The notes: a model not told the origin generated them from the letters alone. Shown: positions 25,111 through 33,260, numbered from the stretch's first letter. The stretch: DNA of 64,000 nucleotides from Chitinophaga lutea (GCF_003813775.1 NZ_RPDH01000001.1:1054001-1118000), one strand, 5' to 3'. A program made the numbers and translations.

Positions 25111-26820
25111 ATGAAAAGAATATTCCTCTATTTCAGCGCGGCGCTGGCAATGGTGGCCACCGGCTGTCAGGAGAAACTCGTAGAACAGCCCAAATCCATT
25201 CTCACACCGGGTTTCATCGAAACCAGACAGGGCTGGCAGATGGCTTACGATGCCTGTTACGCAGGCACCCGCAACCTGTGGGGCACACAGGATTATTTTA
25301 CCATGACGGTGCTGGGAACCGACGAATTTATTACCGGCATCGATGGCAATAACGACATCAACAAATACAGCAGCAACTATAATCCCACGCTCGGCCTGCT
25401 GGCTAACGTCTGGAAGTCGTGTTACACGTTTATCAACACCTGCAACGGCGTGATCAACAACGCGCCGAAGATCACGGGAGTGGATGAGACCCTCAAAAAC
25501 AGAATGGTGGCGGAAGTGAAGTTCCTCCGCGCCAATTATTATTTTGTACTGGTGCAGTTCTGGGGCGATGTGACGCTCAACAAACACTTCCAGACAACGG
25601 CCACCACATCGGCAACCAGGCAGCCACTGGCCGAAGTGTACGATCTGATCGTTGAAGACCTCAACGCTGCCATTCCCCTGTTGCCGCTGAGCCCGAAAAC
25701 AGACGGCGTGCTTCCGGGCAAAGCCACTCGGGCTGCAGCAATGCACCTGCTGGCCAAAGTTCACATGGCGCGTGCGGGCTCCAAAGCCAAAAAAGCGGAC
25801 GATTATACCAAAGCGCACACCCTCGCCACAGAACTGATCAAAACCGTGGCGCCCTCAGGCGGCCTGGCGCTGCTGGAAGATTTCGGGAAAGTGTTTGCAG
25901 AAGGCAACGAAGAGAACATCGAAGTGCTGTGGACGGTACAGCATACGGCCAACCTGCCGTACAACGGGCCCAATAACAGCAGCGGCCAGGACAATGTGCT
26001 GAATCACATGTGGGTACCGAAGTATGAAGACATAGCCGGTATGCAACGCGATGTCAAATACGGCCGTCCTTACATCCGGGCCATCCCTACCCGCTGGATA
26101 ACCGACACGGTGTTCAATAACCAGTCGATCGACACCCGTTTCCGCAAATCGTTCCAGACGATGTGGCTGTCTAATAACCCGAACAAGCTTCCTTTGTGGC
26201 CCAACCCGCTGCCTCCCGGGGCTCCCGCTGGCGCACAGCCCGGCAAGCCCAAGTTCCAGGTGGGCGATACGGCCATTTTCATGCCGCTTCGCGCCGCCAC
26301 CGATGCTCAAATTGCCGCTTCGCGCTACCTGCTGGTACCGCCAAACAAATACAGCACCTCCTTGTCGCCCGCCCTCACCAAATACTTCGATACCAAACGG
26401 GCGGATATGAACTATCCTTCCATCCGGCCCGTGATTGTATGGCGCCTGGCGGAAACTTACCTGATTGCCGCAGAAGCGCTGCTGATGGACGGCCGCCCCG
26501 GTGATGCCGTGGAATACATCAACGCCATCCGCCGCAGGGCCACATATCCTTCCGCCACCCCGCAGGCGCTCGACATTACCGCGGCCAATGTAACGCTCGA
26601 TTTCATCCTCGACGAACGCACCCGCGAATTGTGCGGCGAACTCACCCGCTGGCTCGACCTGGTACGCACCGGCCAGTTGCTGAACCGCGTAAGGCTGCAC
26701 AGCGCCGATGGCCGGGCCAACATCTCTGCCAAACATGTGCTGCGGCCCATACCACAATCGCAGATCGATGCGGTGACCACAGGTCCCAAATATCCACAGA
26801 ATGAACTCTGGGATAACTAA
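25111..26820 (+). CDS. RagB/SusD family surface lipoprotein
   Basis: This is the substrate-binding lid of the SusCD importer, on the outer face of the outer membrane. The lipoprotein signal ends with MVATGC (Cys19). The TPR-like SusD core is visible in EVKFLRANYYFVLVQFWGDV (about residues 135-155) and GKATRAAAMHLLAKVHM. The C-terminal RagB domain includes RLAETYLIAAEALLM and YINAIRRRATYPS, then LDFILDERTRELCGELTRWLDLVRTG, a typical family ending. The 569-residue length is normal. It is cotranscribed with SusC and followed by a large perfect terminator. Confidence 0.95.
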   Translation: MKRIFLYFSAALAMVATGCQEKLVEQPKSILTPGFIETRQGWQMAYDACYAGTRNLWGTQDYFTMTVLGTDEFITGIDGNNDINKYSSNYNPTLGLLANVWKSCYTFINTCNGVINNAPKITGVDETLKNRMVAEVKFLRANYYFVLVQFWGDVTLNKHFQTTATTSATRQPLAEVYDLIVEDLNAAIPLLPLSPKTDGVLPGKATRAAAMHLLAKVHMARAGSKAKKADDYTKAHTLATELIKTVAPSGGLALLEDFGKVFAEGNEENIEVLWTVQHTANLPYNGPNNSSGQDNVLNHMWVPKYEDIAGMQRDVKYGRPYIRAIPTRWITDTVFNNQSIDTRFRKSFQTMWLSNNPNKLPLWPNPLPPGAPAGAQPGKPKFQVGDTAIFMPLRAATDAQIAASRYLLVPPNKYSTSLSPALTKYFDTKRADMNYPSIRPVIVWRLAETYLIAAEALLMDGRPGDAVEYINAIRRRATYPSATPQALDITAANVTLDFILDERTRELCGELTRWLDLVRTGQLLNRVRLHSADGRANISAKHVLRPIPQSQIDAVTTGPKYPQNELWDN

Positions 26821-26822
26821 GC

Positions 26823-26879
26823 TTCATCAAAAAAAAGAGGGCGTATCTGAATCAGATACGCCCTCTTTTTTTTGATGAA
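26823..26879 (+). terminator. Perfect 28-bp inverted-repeat terminator after SusD
   Basis: Two 28-base arms are exact reverse complements around a single central base, including an A8/T8 outer section and a GAGGGCGTATCTGA/TCAGATACGCCCTC core. It starts 3 bp after the SusD stop. Because the A and T tracts are symmetrical, it should stop transcription from both directions. Confidence 0.93.
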
Positions 26880-26989
26880 TGCCGGGTAGATGCCTTTCCC
26901 GGATCATACCGTCTTATTGATTCAATCTCTCTAACAACATGCCGGGGCTATTTTATTCCCCAACCCGCGACGAACAAAGATACCGGCGA

Positions 26990-27961
26990 TTATTCCCCCA
27001 GGTATTTTTTCAGCTCCGCAGCTGCATGCAGGATCAGGGAGCGGGTTTCAGGCAGATGCGCCATGCCGTTGAGCATACCGAAATCGTGAATGACGCCGTT
27101 GTACCGCACCGTTGTGACCTGTACGCCGGCCTCGGACAATTTGCGGCCATAAGCTTCCCCTTCATCACGGAGGATATCATTCTCCGCTACCTGGATTAAA
27201 GCGGGCGGAAGGCTTTTCAATTGTTCAACGGTAGCCTGCAACGGCGAAGCATAAATTTCCTTGCGCTGCGCCGGGTCTGTAGTGTATTGATCATACATCC
27301 ATTTCATGAGCGAAGTGGTGAGGAAGCGTTGCTCTCCGAACTGCCGGTATGACCCCGTATCGAAGCCGGCATCCACAATCGGCCAGAACATCACCTGCAA
27401 CCGGATGAGCGGGCCTCCTCTTTCTTTAGCAAGTAGCGCCGTCACAGCCGTCATATTGCCGCCCACACTGTTGCCCACAACGGCGAGCCGTTTCCCGTCC
27501 ACGTCGATTTCATCCCCATGCTCCGCCACCCATTTGGTGGCATCATAGATTTCGTGGATGGCCTGCGGGTACCGCGCGTCCGGCGACGGGGTGTAATTCA
27601 CGAACACGGCGGCATAGCCGGTTTCCACCACCAGGTCGCGCACCAGGCGTTTGTGCGTGGGAAAATCACCCAGCACCCAACCGCCGCCATGAATGAATAT
27701 AAAAACAGGCAACTTGCCTTTCGCGCCTTCGGGGCGTACGATGTGCAGTTTGATGGCGCGGCCGTCGGCCGTGATTTCTTTCTCCGTGACGTCGATCCCC
27801 GATTCATCCACCTGCACGGATTTTTGTACGGTAACGAGCACATTGCGGGCGTCCGGTACGGGTAGGCTCTCCACGGGGGCGCCGCCGGCGTTCAGGGGTG
27901 CCAGGAATTTCTTTACTTCCGGCGTAAGGTTCGGATCAGAAGCGTAATCGATGGGTTTCAT
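26990..27961 (-). CDS. Alpha/beta hydrolase, hormone-sensitive-lipase (family IV) type
   Basis: This 323-residue esterase/lipase lacks a signal peptide and is probably cytosolic. It has the HSL oxyanion motif IFIHGGGWVLGD (HGGGW, about residue 92), the nucleophile elbow VVGNSVGGNM (GNSVGG; Ser about 167), the acid residue in AENDILRDEGEAY and the His in GVIHDFGML. These complete a Ser-Asp-His triad. It lies about 105 bp downstream of the DUF1348 gene on the same strand, so it may share that TetR-controlled transcript. The substrate is unknown; family members hydrolyse short-chain acyl esters. Confidence 0.92.
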   Translation of the reverse strand: MKPIDYASDPNLTPEVKKFLAPLNAGGAPVESLPVPDARNVLVTVQKSVQVDESGIDVTEKEITADGRAIKLHIVRPEGAKGKLPVFIFIHGGGWVLGDFPTHKRLVRDLVVETGYAAVFVNYTPSPDARYPQAIHEIYDATKWVAEHGDEIDVDGKRLAVVGNSVGGNMTAVTALLAKERGGPLIRLQVMFWPIVDAGFDTGSYRQFGEQRFLTTSLMKWMYDQYTTDPAQRKEIYASPLQATVEQLKSLPPALIQVAENDILRDEGEAYGRKLSEAGVQVTTVRYNGVIHDFGMLNGMAHLPETRSLILHAAAELKKYLGE

Positions 27962-28066
27962 CTGATATTTTTTAGTGGTGAAAAAAGGGGATTGCCCGTA
28001 AAATGTCTATAATGTATTCATCAATAACATATAATCCCCCGGTCCGGTTCACATCCGCCGATATTC

Positions 28067-28486
28067 TCACAAAATCCGGCGTTCCCCTGCAGTGATCTCC
28101 ACGTCGTTAATAGACGCAAAGCGCCGCTGCATAAGGCCCTGGTCGTTAAACTCCCATTGTTCGTTGCCATACGCCCTGAACCATTTGCCGTCCCTGGCCT
28201 GGTATTCGTATTCGAACCGTACGCTGATGCGGTTGTCCGTGAAAGCCCACAGCTCTTTTTTCAGCCGGTAGTGCTGTTCTTTCTCCCACTTCGCGGTAAG
28301 GAAGCTTACCACTTCTTCGCGGCCGTTCAAAAACTGATCGCGGTTGCGCCATTCGGTATCAATGGTATAGGCGAGCGCCACACGTTGGGGATCGCGGCTG
28401 TTCCATGCGTCTTCTGCCAGCTGTACTTTCTGTAATGCGGTTTCCCTCGTAAAGGGAGGAAAAGGAGGCTTTTGTTCCATGATCAT
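28067..28486 (-). CDS. DUF1348 / NTF2-like small protein
   Basis: This 139-residue protein fits DUF1348, an NTF2-like (SnoaL/ketosteroid-isomerase) fold. It begins [27 protein letters not shown] and continues with [24 protein letters not shown] and IAVRFEYEY-type strands, as usual for the family. Function is unknown; members often sit with oxidoreductases or hydrolases in stress- or solvent-responsive operons. The first two Met codons (28486, 28480) are both possible starts. A full -7 element and a TetR-type operator lie directly upstream. Confidence 0.82.
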   Translation of the reverse strand: MIMEQKPPFPPFTRETALQKVQLAEDAWNSRDPQRVALAYTIDTEWRNRDQFLNGREEVVSFLTAKWEKEQHYRLKKELWAFTDNRISVRFEYEYQARDGKWFRAYGNEQWEFNDQGLMQRRFASINDVEITAGERRIL

Positions 28487-28546
28487 TGTTTTTAAGTGTG
28501 ATAACTGCGTATTTCTGATCGATGGCCATCGGAAGAAATGACATTA

Positions 28547-28554
28547 CAAAGGTA
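28547..28554 (-). promoter_or_regulatory. -7 element TACCTTTG of the DUF1348-hydrolase unit
   Basis: This is a full match to TAnnTTTG on the minus strand, about 60 bases before the DUF1348 start. The TetR-type operator lies 20 bp upstream of it, over the -33 region. Confidence 0.65.
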
Positions 28555-28574
28555 AGGGAGAAATGTCCATAAAT

Positions 28575-28590
28575 AGACAGACCGGTCTGT
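28575..28590. promoter_or_regulatory. TetR-type operator before the DUF1348-hydrolase unit
   Basis: The 14-bp core ACAGACCGGTCTGT (28577-28590) is a perfect palindrome. Written as AGACAG-N4-GTCTGT, it matches the site in the tetR promoter at 29260-29275 at all 12 outer positions. It covers the -33 region of the downstream promoter, as expected for repression. Confidence 0.75.
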
Positions 28591-28641
28591 TTATATTAAT
28601 ATTTATTTTTCGCTCACCCGATTTCGGTTCATTATCAATGC

Positions 28642-28668
28642 AAAAGGGGCATCCTTCCGGTATGCCCC
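28642..28668 (-). terminator. Terminator after the TetR gene
   Basis: On the minus strand GGGGCAT pairs with ATGCCCC around an 8-base loop and is followed by TTTTGC. It begins 23 bp past the tetR stop codon and ends before the operator. Confidence 0.65.
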
Positions 28669-28690
28669 GCTATAAAGTCGTAAAATGTTA

Positions 28691-29239
28691 TTATTTCTGT
28701 CCCAACAAACGCTCTACCATTTTCCTCGCCTCCTGAACAGGCCACTGGTCGCGGTATAGCTGGCTTTCCACGATGGCGGATTCAAACAATAAATACACAT
28801 GCGTCTGCACCGCCGGCGATGCTTCGTGCAACAGTTGCGTGAAAAAGGACCGCAATTCGTTTTTGTGGCTGCGGATGATGGCCAGCGCTTCTTTTTCTTT
28901 ATCCGACACTTCTGACAGCATGTTCAGAAAAGCGCATCCCCGGAAATCCTCTTCCACGTTTTTCTGCTGGAGATAATCAAAGGCAGCGAGCACTTTTTTT
29001 CCAGGGCTTTTCGCTTTGGCCGTAGCCGCATGCAACCCGGCAAACCAGGTTTCGTGCCGGTGTTGCAGAAAAGCGAGCAACAGCGCCTCTTTCGAGGGAT
29101 AGTGCATATACAGGCTTGCCTTCGCCACACCTGCTTCTTCAATCACCTGGTTAATGCCCGTTGCATGGTAACCCTGTTTAAAAAACAGTTCGGTAGCTGC
29201 GTCCAGCAAACGTTGTTTAGGCTCTGCTTTCTGTTTCAT
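28691..29239 (-). CDS. TetR/AcrR family transcriptional regulator
   Basis: This 182-residue protein has an N-terminal TetR HTH (KQRLLDAATELFFKQGYHATGINQVIEEAGVAKASLYMHYPSKEALL, residues 8-54) and an all-helical ligand-binding domain. The C-terminal domain, with FLNMLSEVSDKEKEALAIIRSHKNEL, resembles the TetR_C group that regulates efflux or electrophile-responsive genes. Its promoter and the downstream DUF1348-hydrolase promoter carry matching operators, so it most likely represses both itself and that unit. A -7 element (TATCTTTA) ends four bases before the ATG, suggesting a leaderless mRNA. Confidence 0.93.
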   Translation of the reverse strand: MKQKAEPKQRLLDAATELFFKQGYHATGINQVIEEAGVAKASLYMHYPSKEALLLAFLQHRHETWFAGLHAATAKAKSPGKKVLAAFDYLQQKNVEEDFRGCAFLNMLSEVSDKEKEALAIIRSHKNELRSFFTQLLHEASPAVQTHVYLLFESAIVESQLYRDQWPVQEARKMVERLLGQK

Positions 29240-29243
29240 GCCG

Positions 29244-29251
29244 TAAAGATA
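29244..29251 (-). promoter_or_regulatory. -7 element TATCTTTA of tetR, 4 bases from ATG
   Basis: This matches TAnnTTTG in seven of eight positions on the minus strand, followed by CGGC and then ATG. The TetR-type operator lies 8 bp upstream, inside the promoter spacer. Confidence 0.6.
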
Positions 29252-29259
29252 CGAAAATC

Positions 29260-29275
29260 AGACAGGTTTGTCTGT
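29260..29275. promoter_or_regulatory. TetR-type operator in the tetR promoter
   Basis: AGACAG-GTTT-GTCTGT matches the 28575 site in both 6-base arms and contains the inverted pair CAGACA/TGTCTG. Its position between the -33 and -7 regions fits autorepression. Confidence 0.72.
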
Positions 29276-29276
29276 T

Positions 29277-29708
29277 TTACAGTTTCACCCTTTTGGACAG
29301 GAAACCTAGGTACTTGGTATCTTCTTCTGAAAAAAGGCTTTTCCCGCCGAGCCGGTAGGCTTTCAGGAGGTGCTCCAGCGCTTTGTCTTCCTGCTTCATT
29401 TCGAGCGAAACCTGGCCCAGCCTCATTTGTATAAATGAATTGATTTTCCCGTCGGGGCAATTAATGGCCTGCTGAAAATATTCGGCGGCCTGCTGGAAGT
29501 CGTCCTGCATAAAATACATGTTCCCGATGCTGGAATACAGCCAGGTAGAGGCCTCCCAGTCGGTTTTAGGATCGGGCACCAGTTGCAGCGCTTCTTTAAA
29601 CTTTTCGGCGGCGGCAGCATACTCCTCGTCGTCGGCAAACTCGTTTCCTTCTTCTGAAATCAGTTCCACCTGTTCGTATATCTCATCTTTCAGGATCTTT
29701 GCGGTCAT
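29277..29708 (-). CDS. Small tetratricopeptide-repeat protein
   Basis: This 143-residue cytosolic protein is made of about three TPR units: EGNEFADDEEYAAAAEKFKEALQLVP, then SSIGNMYFMQDDFQQAAEYFQQAINC, then MRLGQVSLEMKQEDKALEHLLKAYRL. It is acidic at the N-terminus. TPRs of this size act as protein-binding adaptors; similar small TPR proteins serve as immunity proteins for polymorphic toxins, but no toxin gene is nearby, so no partner can be named. The ATG at 29708 is preferred to a TTG two codons earlier. A full -7 element lies 22 bp upstream. Confidence 0.78.
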   Translation of the reverse strand: MTAKILKDEIYEQVELISEEGNEFADDEEYAAAAEKFKEALQLVPDPKTDWEASTWLYSSIGNMYFMQDDFQQAAEYFQQAINCPDGKINSFIQMRLGQVSLEMKQEDKALEHLLKAYRLGGKSLFSEEDTKYLGFLSKRVKL

Positions 29709-29730
29709 AATCAAACATTTTTTGTGCGCC

Positions 29731-29738
29731 CAAAACTA
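29731..29738 (-). promoter_or_regulatory. -7 element TAGTTTTG of the TPR gene
   Basis: This is a full TAnnTTTG match on the minus strand, leaving about 22 bases to the ATG at 29708. Confidence 0.55.
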
Positions 29739-29811
29739 ACCCTAATCTTTCATTTCAGAAAATCGGAACGGGGCGCCCTTGCAGTAACTGCAAAAAAATG
29801 TAAATTATACC

Positions 29812-30465
29812 ATGCAACGAACCCAACACCTTTACCTGACAGTGCTGGCCGGCCTTGGCTGGTTCGCGCTCATCGGCCAGCTATACCTGATCCTTGCTGC
29901 CCGCACCGTATCCATACCGGAAACGCTCATCCGGTATTTCAGCTTTTTTACGATTCAGACCAATATCCTGGTGGCATTGTGCTGCACGGTATTGGTATGG
30001 CTGCCGGCGGGTAAATGGGGACGTTTCTTTTCCCGGGCATCCGTACAGGCGGCACTGACCGTGTACATCGGCATCGTAGGGCTGGTGTACAATACCATCC
30101 TGCGTTTTTTGTGGGCGCCGCAGGGATTGCAACGGGGTGTGGACGAACTGCTGCATCTCGTCATACCGGTGCTGTTCATCCTTTACTGGCTGCTGTATGC
30201 CCCGAAAAAAGACCTCGCCTGGAAGCAGCTGCCCTCGTGGCTGATCTACCCGGCGGCATATATGCTGTACACCATCGTTCACGGCGCAATCACCAACTAT
30301 TACCCCTACCCTTTCGTCGACGTGGCGGTACTGGGATATCCCGTGGCCATGCGGAATGCGGCGGGCGTCGTATTATTATTTCTCGCTGCGTCCGCAGGCG
30401 TCATTGCGCTGGGACGGGCGTTGGCGAAACGCAGCGCGGCTGCTCAGGAAAAAGTTTCCCTGTGA
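29812..30465 (+). CDS. Pr6Pr family membrane protein
   Basis: This 217-residue protein has six hydrophobic helices and fits the Pr6Pr (FAR-17a/AIG1-like) membrane family. Recognisable phrases are RYFSFFTIQTNILVALCC in the first pair of helices, then VYNTILRFLWAPQG, DELLHLVIPVLFILYWLLY and YTIVHGAITNYYPYPFVDV, which are conserved in bacterial members. Eukaryotic relatives (AIG1/ADTRP) hydrolyse fatty-acid esters of hydroxy fatty acids using conserved Thr and His residues; whether bacterial Pr6Pr proteins do this is unknown. The stop codon overlaps the start of a decayed AraC fragment. Confidence 0.85.
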   Translation: MQRTQHLYLTVLAGLGWFALIGQLYLILAARTVSIPETLIRYFSFFTIQTNILVALCCTVLVWLPAGKWGRFFSRASVQAALTVYIGIVGLVYNTILRFLWAPQGLQRGVDELLHLVIPVLFILYWLLYAPKKDLAWKQLPSWLIYPAAYMLYTIVHGAITNYYPYPFVDVAVLGYPVAMRNAAGVVLLFLAASAGVIALGRALAKRSAAAQEKVSL

Positions 30466-30620
30466 AATTTCAAAAGGCCGCCGAATTACTGAGCACACAG
30501 TAATACAAGATGTATGAAGTGGCGATGATGGTGGGGTATAAATCGCAAACCCATTTCGGCAAAAATTTCACCAAACAGTTCGGTATGAGCCCCAGCCAGT
30601 ACTTGTCGCAGAAAAAATAG
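30462..30620 (+). pseudogene. AraC-family regulator remnant (C-terminal HTH only)
   Basis: Read in the frame of 30462, this stretch encodes KFQKAAELLSTQ, an in-frame TAA (30501), then MYEVAMMVGYKSQTHFGKN and FTKQFGMSPSQYLSQKK with a final TAG. This is the second helix-turn-helix and C-terminal end of an AraC-family or hybrid two-component regulator. The first HTH, the sensor part and any start codon are missing, and the internal stop shows decay. The join with the Pr6Pr gene suggests a deletion brought the two together. Confidence 0.85.
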
Positions 30621-30784
30621 CCAGCTTTCCGGGCATAGACCCTGATATTATCCGGCTGCCTGCTATGCCGGCCGGTTTGATGCCGAAGGTACAGAATGAT
30701 TTGGTGGTGATAAAAGCGGCCGGGTGGTTTTGTCCAGCGATGGGCATGAAAGTCGCGCGGCGAACCGGCCACCGGAGGCTCATG

Positions 30785-31363
30785 TTATTCCTTCCCTCCC
30801 CACGCCGCACTATACTCGCTGAAAGCATCCTCGAAATCGCGCTGCAGCTCTTTCGGAAGTTTTATTTCCCGGCAGCTGGTTCTGCCCGGTTTGTGAGAAA
30901 ACGCCAATACGCGTTTGTTGTCATATACAATATTATCAAGCGCAAATGAAAGCTTGACAGCGGAACCTGCGGGTTGCACCATCAGGCGGCCGTTCACGAA
31001 ACTGAATGCGGTCGCAGTGATGGGATGGCCGGTGATCAGCTCCTGCTGCGGCAGTATCTTCCATTTTAGCCAGACACTGTCGCCCGCCTGCGCACGGCCT
31101 TCTTCCGGAGCGCCATCCTTCTCCCGGAAATATGTCAGGAAAATGGTGTCCTTCCTGATGCCCGTTACGACCGCCATGTGCGGTAACAGGGAATGGCTGT
31201 ATATTTTCTGTCCGTTTTTCAGCACATGCAGCTCGTCGTTCACCAGTACGTTGAGCCCGGCCTGTCCATAACACTGCCGTGGCGGTGCACTGCCGAGCCA
31301 ATTGCAGGAAACAACCAGTAACACTGCCGCGAAGTACCAATATCTGTTAGCGCTTCCATTCAT
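30785..31363 (-). CDS. Lipoprotein of unknown function
   Basis: This 192-residue protein has an N-terminal hydrophobic stretch ending VVSC, a likely lipobox with Cys20. The mature part is beta-rich (HVLKNGQKIYSHSLLPHMAVVTGIRKDTIFLTYF) and has Cys residues in RQCYGQ and RTSCREIK that could form a disulfide. No family is recognised. It is a single gene between a pseudogene and a small secreted protein on the same strand 124 bp upstream. Confidence 0.6.
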   Translation of the reverse strand: MNGSANRYWYFAAVLLVVSCNWLGSAPPRQCYGQAGLNVLVNDELHVLKNGQKIYSHSLLPHMAVVTGIRKDTIFLTYFREKDGAPEEGRAQAGDSVWLKWKILPQQELITGHPITATAFSFVNGRLMVQPAGSAVKLSFALDNIVYDNKRVLAFSHKPGRTSCREIKLPKELQRDFEDAFSEYSAAWGGKE

Positions 31364-31487
31364 AGCGCCCGCAATGTATTAATTTAATCCACATTATACT
31401 ATAGGGGGCCTTTTCCCCTCGGCCGTCACCCACCAACAACAAGGGCCCCTTTCGGAGCCCAGGTGCTATTTCCGGCTGTTACAATTT

Positions 31488-31850
31488 TTATAACGACTTA
31501 TTGACTTTATCCAGGGTGGTGAGGCTGCTCCCGGCTATCCGCACTACTTTATAACCTTTTTCATTTTCCAGTGCCATGATATAGGTGATCGCGCCGCCGG
31601 CATCAAACTCACGGATAGAGACGATGGTTTCATCGGGACATTTCTTCATCAGTTTTTTCAATACCGGCAGGGGCAGCTGTACGTCGGAAATGAAACGGGA
31701 TATGGCGAATACGTTGCCTTTTTCGTCTGCATGAACGGTCATCTTGCTAGACACTACGTTTTCCGCAAAAGCGGGAACGGGCTTGTTATTACCGGCCTGT
31801 GCATTTACAGCCACCAGGGCGAAGGCGAAGAGAGCGATGAGTGTTTTCAT
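31488..31850 (-). CDS. Small secreted protein of unknown function
   Basis: The 120-residue product has a signal peptide (MKTLIALFAFALVAVNAQA) and a short mature domain with VHADEKGNVFAISRFISDVQLPLPVLKKLMKKCPDE-like alternation of strand and helix, then ITYIMALENEKGYKVVRIAG. The layout recalls BLIP/PepSY-like small periplasmic proteins common in Bacteroidota, but I cannot confirm that. A full -7 element lies about 46 bp upstream. Confidence 0.65.
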   Translation of the reverse strand: MKTLIALFAFALVAVNAQAGNNKPVPAFAENVVSSKMTVHADEKGNVFAISRFISDVQLPLPVLKKLMKKCPDETIVSIREFDAGGAITYIMALENEKGYKVVRIAGSSLTTLDKVNKSL

Positions 31851-32164
31851 TGTAATAAGATTTTATGTGTTAATACGTTTTGTTCGTTTGATGAATCAAA
31901 GGTATGAACGGCACAAAACCTGTTAAAACGAATAGTTATCAGCGGATGAACGGCAAGCCAATATTTCCGGAACGTCCGCTTCCGCACAAAATGGACACCC
32001 GTCGATTTAAGGCGCAAACAAGCCACAGTAAAGCATTTACCTGTATCAGCGAGACCTTTTTTCAGGCTTTCGGCTGCACCTGTCCGTTATCGGGCACCAG
32101 GGTTAACCGGTTTTGCCGGAAACCCGTTTTGCGAAACTGGACAGCGATTCTCAAAACCGGACAC
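31851..32164. other. 314-bp gap without a gene; promoter for the small secreted protein
   Basis: The only supported element is the minus-strand -7 box TACCTTTG at 31897-31904. The remaining bases (31910-32164) show no convincing gene, hairpin or repeat; frames crossing them continue antisense into the metallopeptidase gene. Confidence 0.55.
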
Positions 32165-33154
32165 TTAAAGGGCTTTTTCCAGCAATTCCACGATGGTAAC
32201 GGGCTGTGCGCTGAACTGTTCCCTTTCCCAATCGGGCTTCGCCAGCCGCACGAGCGCCAGGAACATGGCCAGGCCTTCTTCCTGCGACCATTGGTTGCGT
32301 TTTCTCCTGAACCCGTTCACCGCCACATCCGGCGGCAGGTTACCACCCCTGGGATGCACCAGCCAGTAAACTGCCACATATTGTCCCAGCCCTTCCATCG
32401 AGAGGAAGATATCGTCGAGTTTTTTGAGCACGGTTTTATTGCCGGTGAAATACCTGGCCTGCCGCGCTTTGAGCATGCCCAACGCCTTTTTGGCGAGCAC
32501 TTTCGCTTCCCTTACGGAGCGGGCGCCGGCGGCGGCGTAAAACGCATCGGTTTCCGCCCGGAAGGCACGCACATATTCGCTATCACTTTTAAAATACCCC
32601 TGCACGATGTCATCGTTCAGTTGCACTTCGGTGAAAGGATGTTCGCGTTCGATCGCATCCACCTGTACTCCAAAACTATTGTACTGCCGGGTATGCGTGA
32701 ATTCGTGGAGGAACACGCCGGTCAGCATTTTGTCGAGCGACAGCTCCCTGCTTTCTATCCCCGCATTTTTCCAGAACGAAGGGGCCGCCATCACGAAAAA
32801 GCTGTTCCCCCTTTTATCAGCTGCAGCAAAACTCATGAGGCCTACCGGCACCCGCTGGGCATCGGGCAGCGTCAATGAATCGCCATGCGGCGCCACTTTC
32901 CACGACAGCTGCCGTCCGTATAGCGCAGGCCCCTTTACCGGTGTGCCGGTTGGCGCTGTGATGCCGGACGTTGTATATACCCGCGCCGTATCATAAAACA
33001 CCATCTCCGGCGGCTGCCCGACAGGTAAAGCCAGCAGTTCTTTACTGACCAGCTCCCATGCGTTGAACCAGCGGCCCAGCCACGACAACCCCGTGCTTTG
33101 CGCCTGTGCGCACAGCGGCAGGAAGAGTACGATTAAAAGGACATTCTTTTTCAT
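32165..33154 (-). CDS. Secreted HExxH zinc metallopeptidase-like protein
   Basis: This 329-residue exported protein has a signal peptide (MKKNVLLIVLFLPLCAQAQ). At mid-protein it carries GVFLHEFTHTRQYN: HEFTH is an HExxH zinc-binding motif, and a later acidic helix (SDSEYVRAFRAETDAFY) could supply the third ligand (Glu) as in gluzincins. No known peptidase family is recognised beyond this, so substrate and even activity are open. The start at 33154 is favoured over an ATG three codons upstream because it gives the standard MKK signal. An OmpA-like gene remnant lies directly upstream on the same strand. Confidence 0.7.
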   Translation of the reverse strand: MKKNVLLIVLFLPLCAQAQSTGLSWLGRWFNAWELVSKELLALPVGQPPEMVFYDTARVYTTSGITAPTGTPVKGPALYGRQLSWKVAPHGDSLTLPDAQRVPVGLMSFAAADKRGNSFFVMAAPSFWKNAGIESRELSLDKMLTGVFLHEFTHTRQYNSFGVQVDAIEREHPFTEVQLNDDIVQGYFKSDSEYVRAFRAETDAFYAAAGARSVREAKVLAKKALGMLKARQARYFTGNKTVLKKLDDIFLSMEGLGQYVAVYWLVHPRGGNLPPDVAVNGFRRKRNQWSQEEGLAMFLALVRLAKPDWEREQFSAQPVTIVELLEKAL

Positions 33155-33164
33155 ATAGCACATA

Positions 33165-33260
33165 CTATTTCAATACAATTTCCACCCGTCTGTTTTTGTT
33201 CTTGCCTCCTTCTCCATCATTCGTTCCCGCGGGCGCCAACGGCCCTGTCCCCTTCAGACA
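33165..33260 (-). pseudogene. Remnant of an OmpA-family C-terminal domain
   Basis: On the minus strand the last codons before a TAG (33165-33167) read GPLAPAGTNDGEGG, then KNKNRRVEIVLK. This is the usual end of OmpA-type peptidoglycan-binding domains (PLAPN... KNRRVEI). Upstream codons lose similarity after about 30 residues and no start or complete domain is present. The 3' end of an OmpA-like gene has apparently been left behind next to the metallopeptidase gene. Confidence 0.6.
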
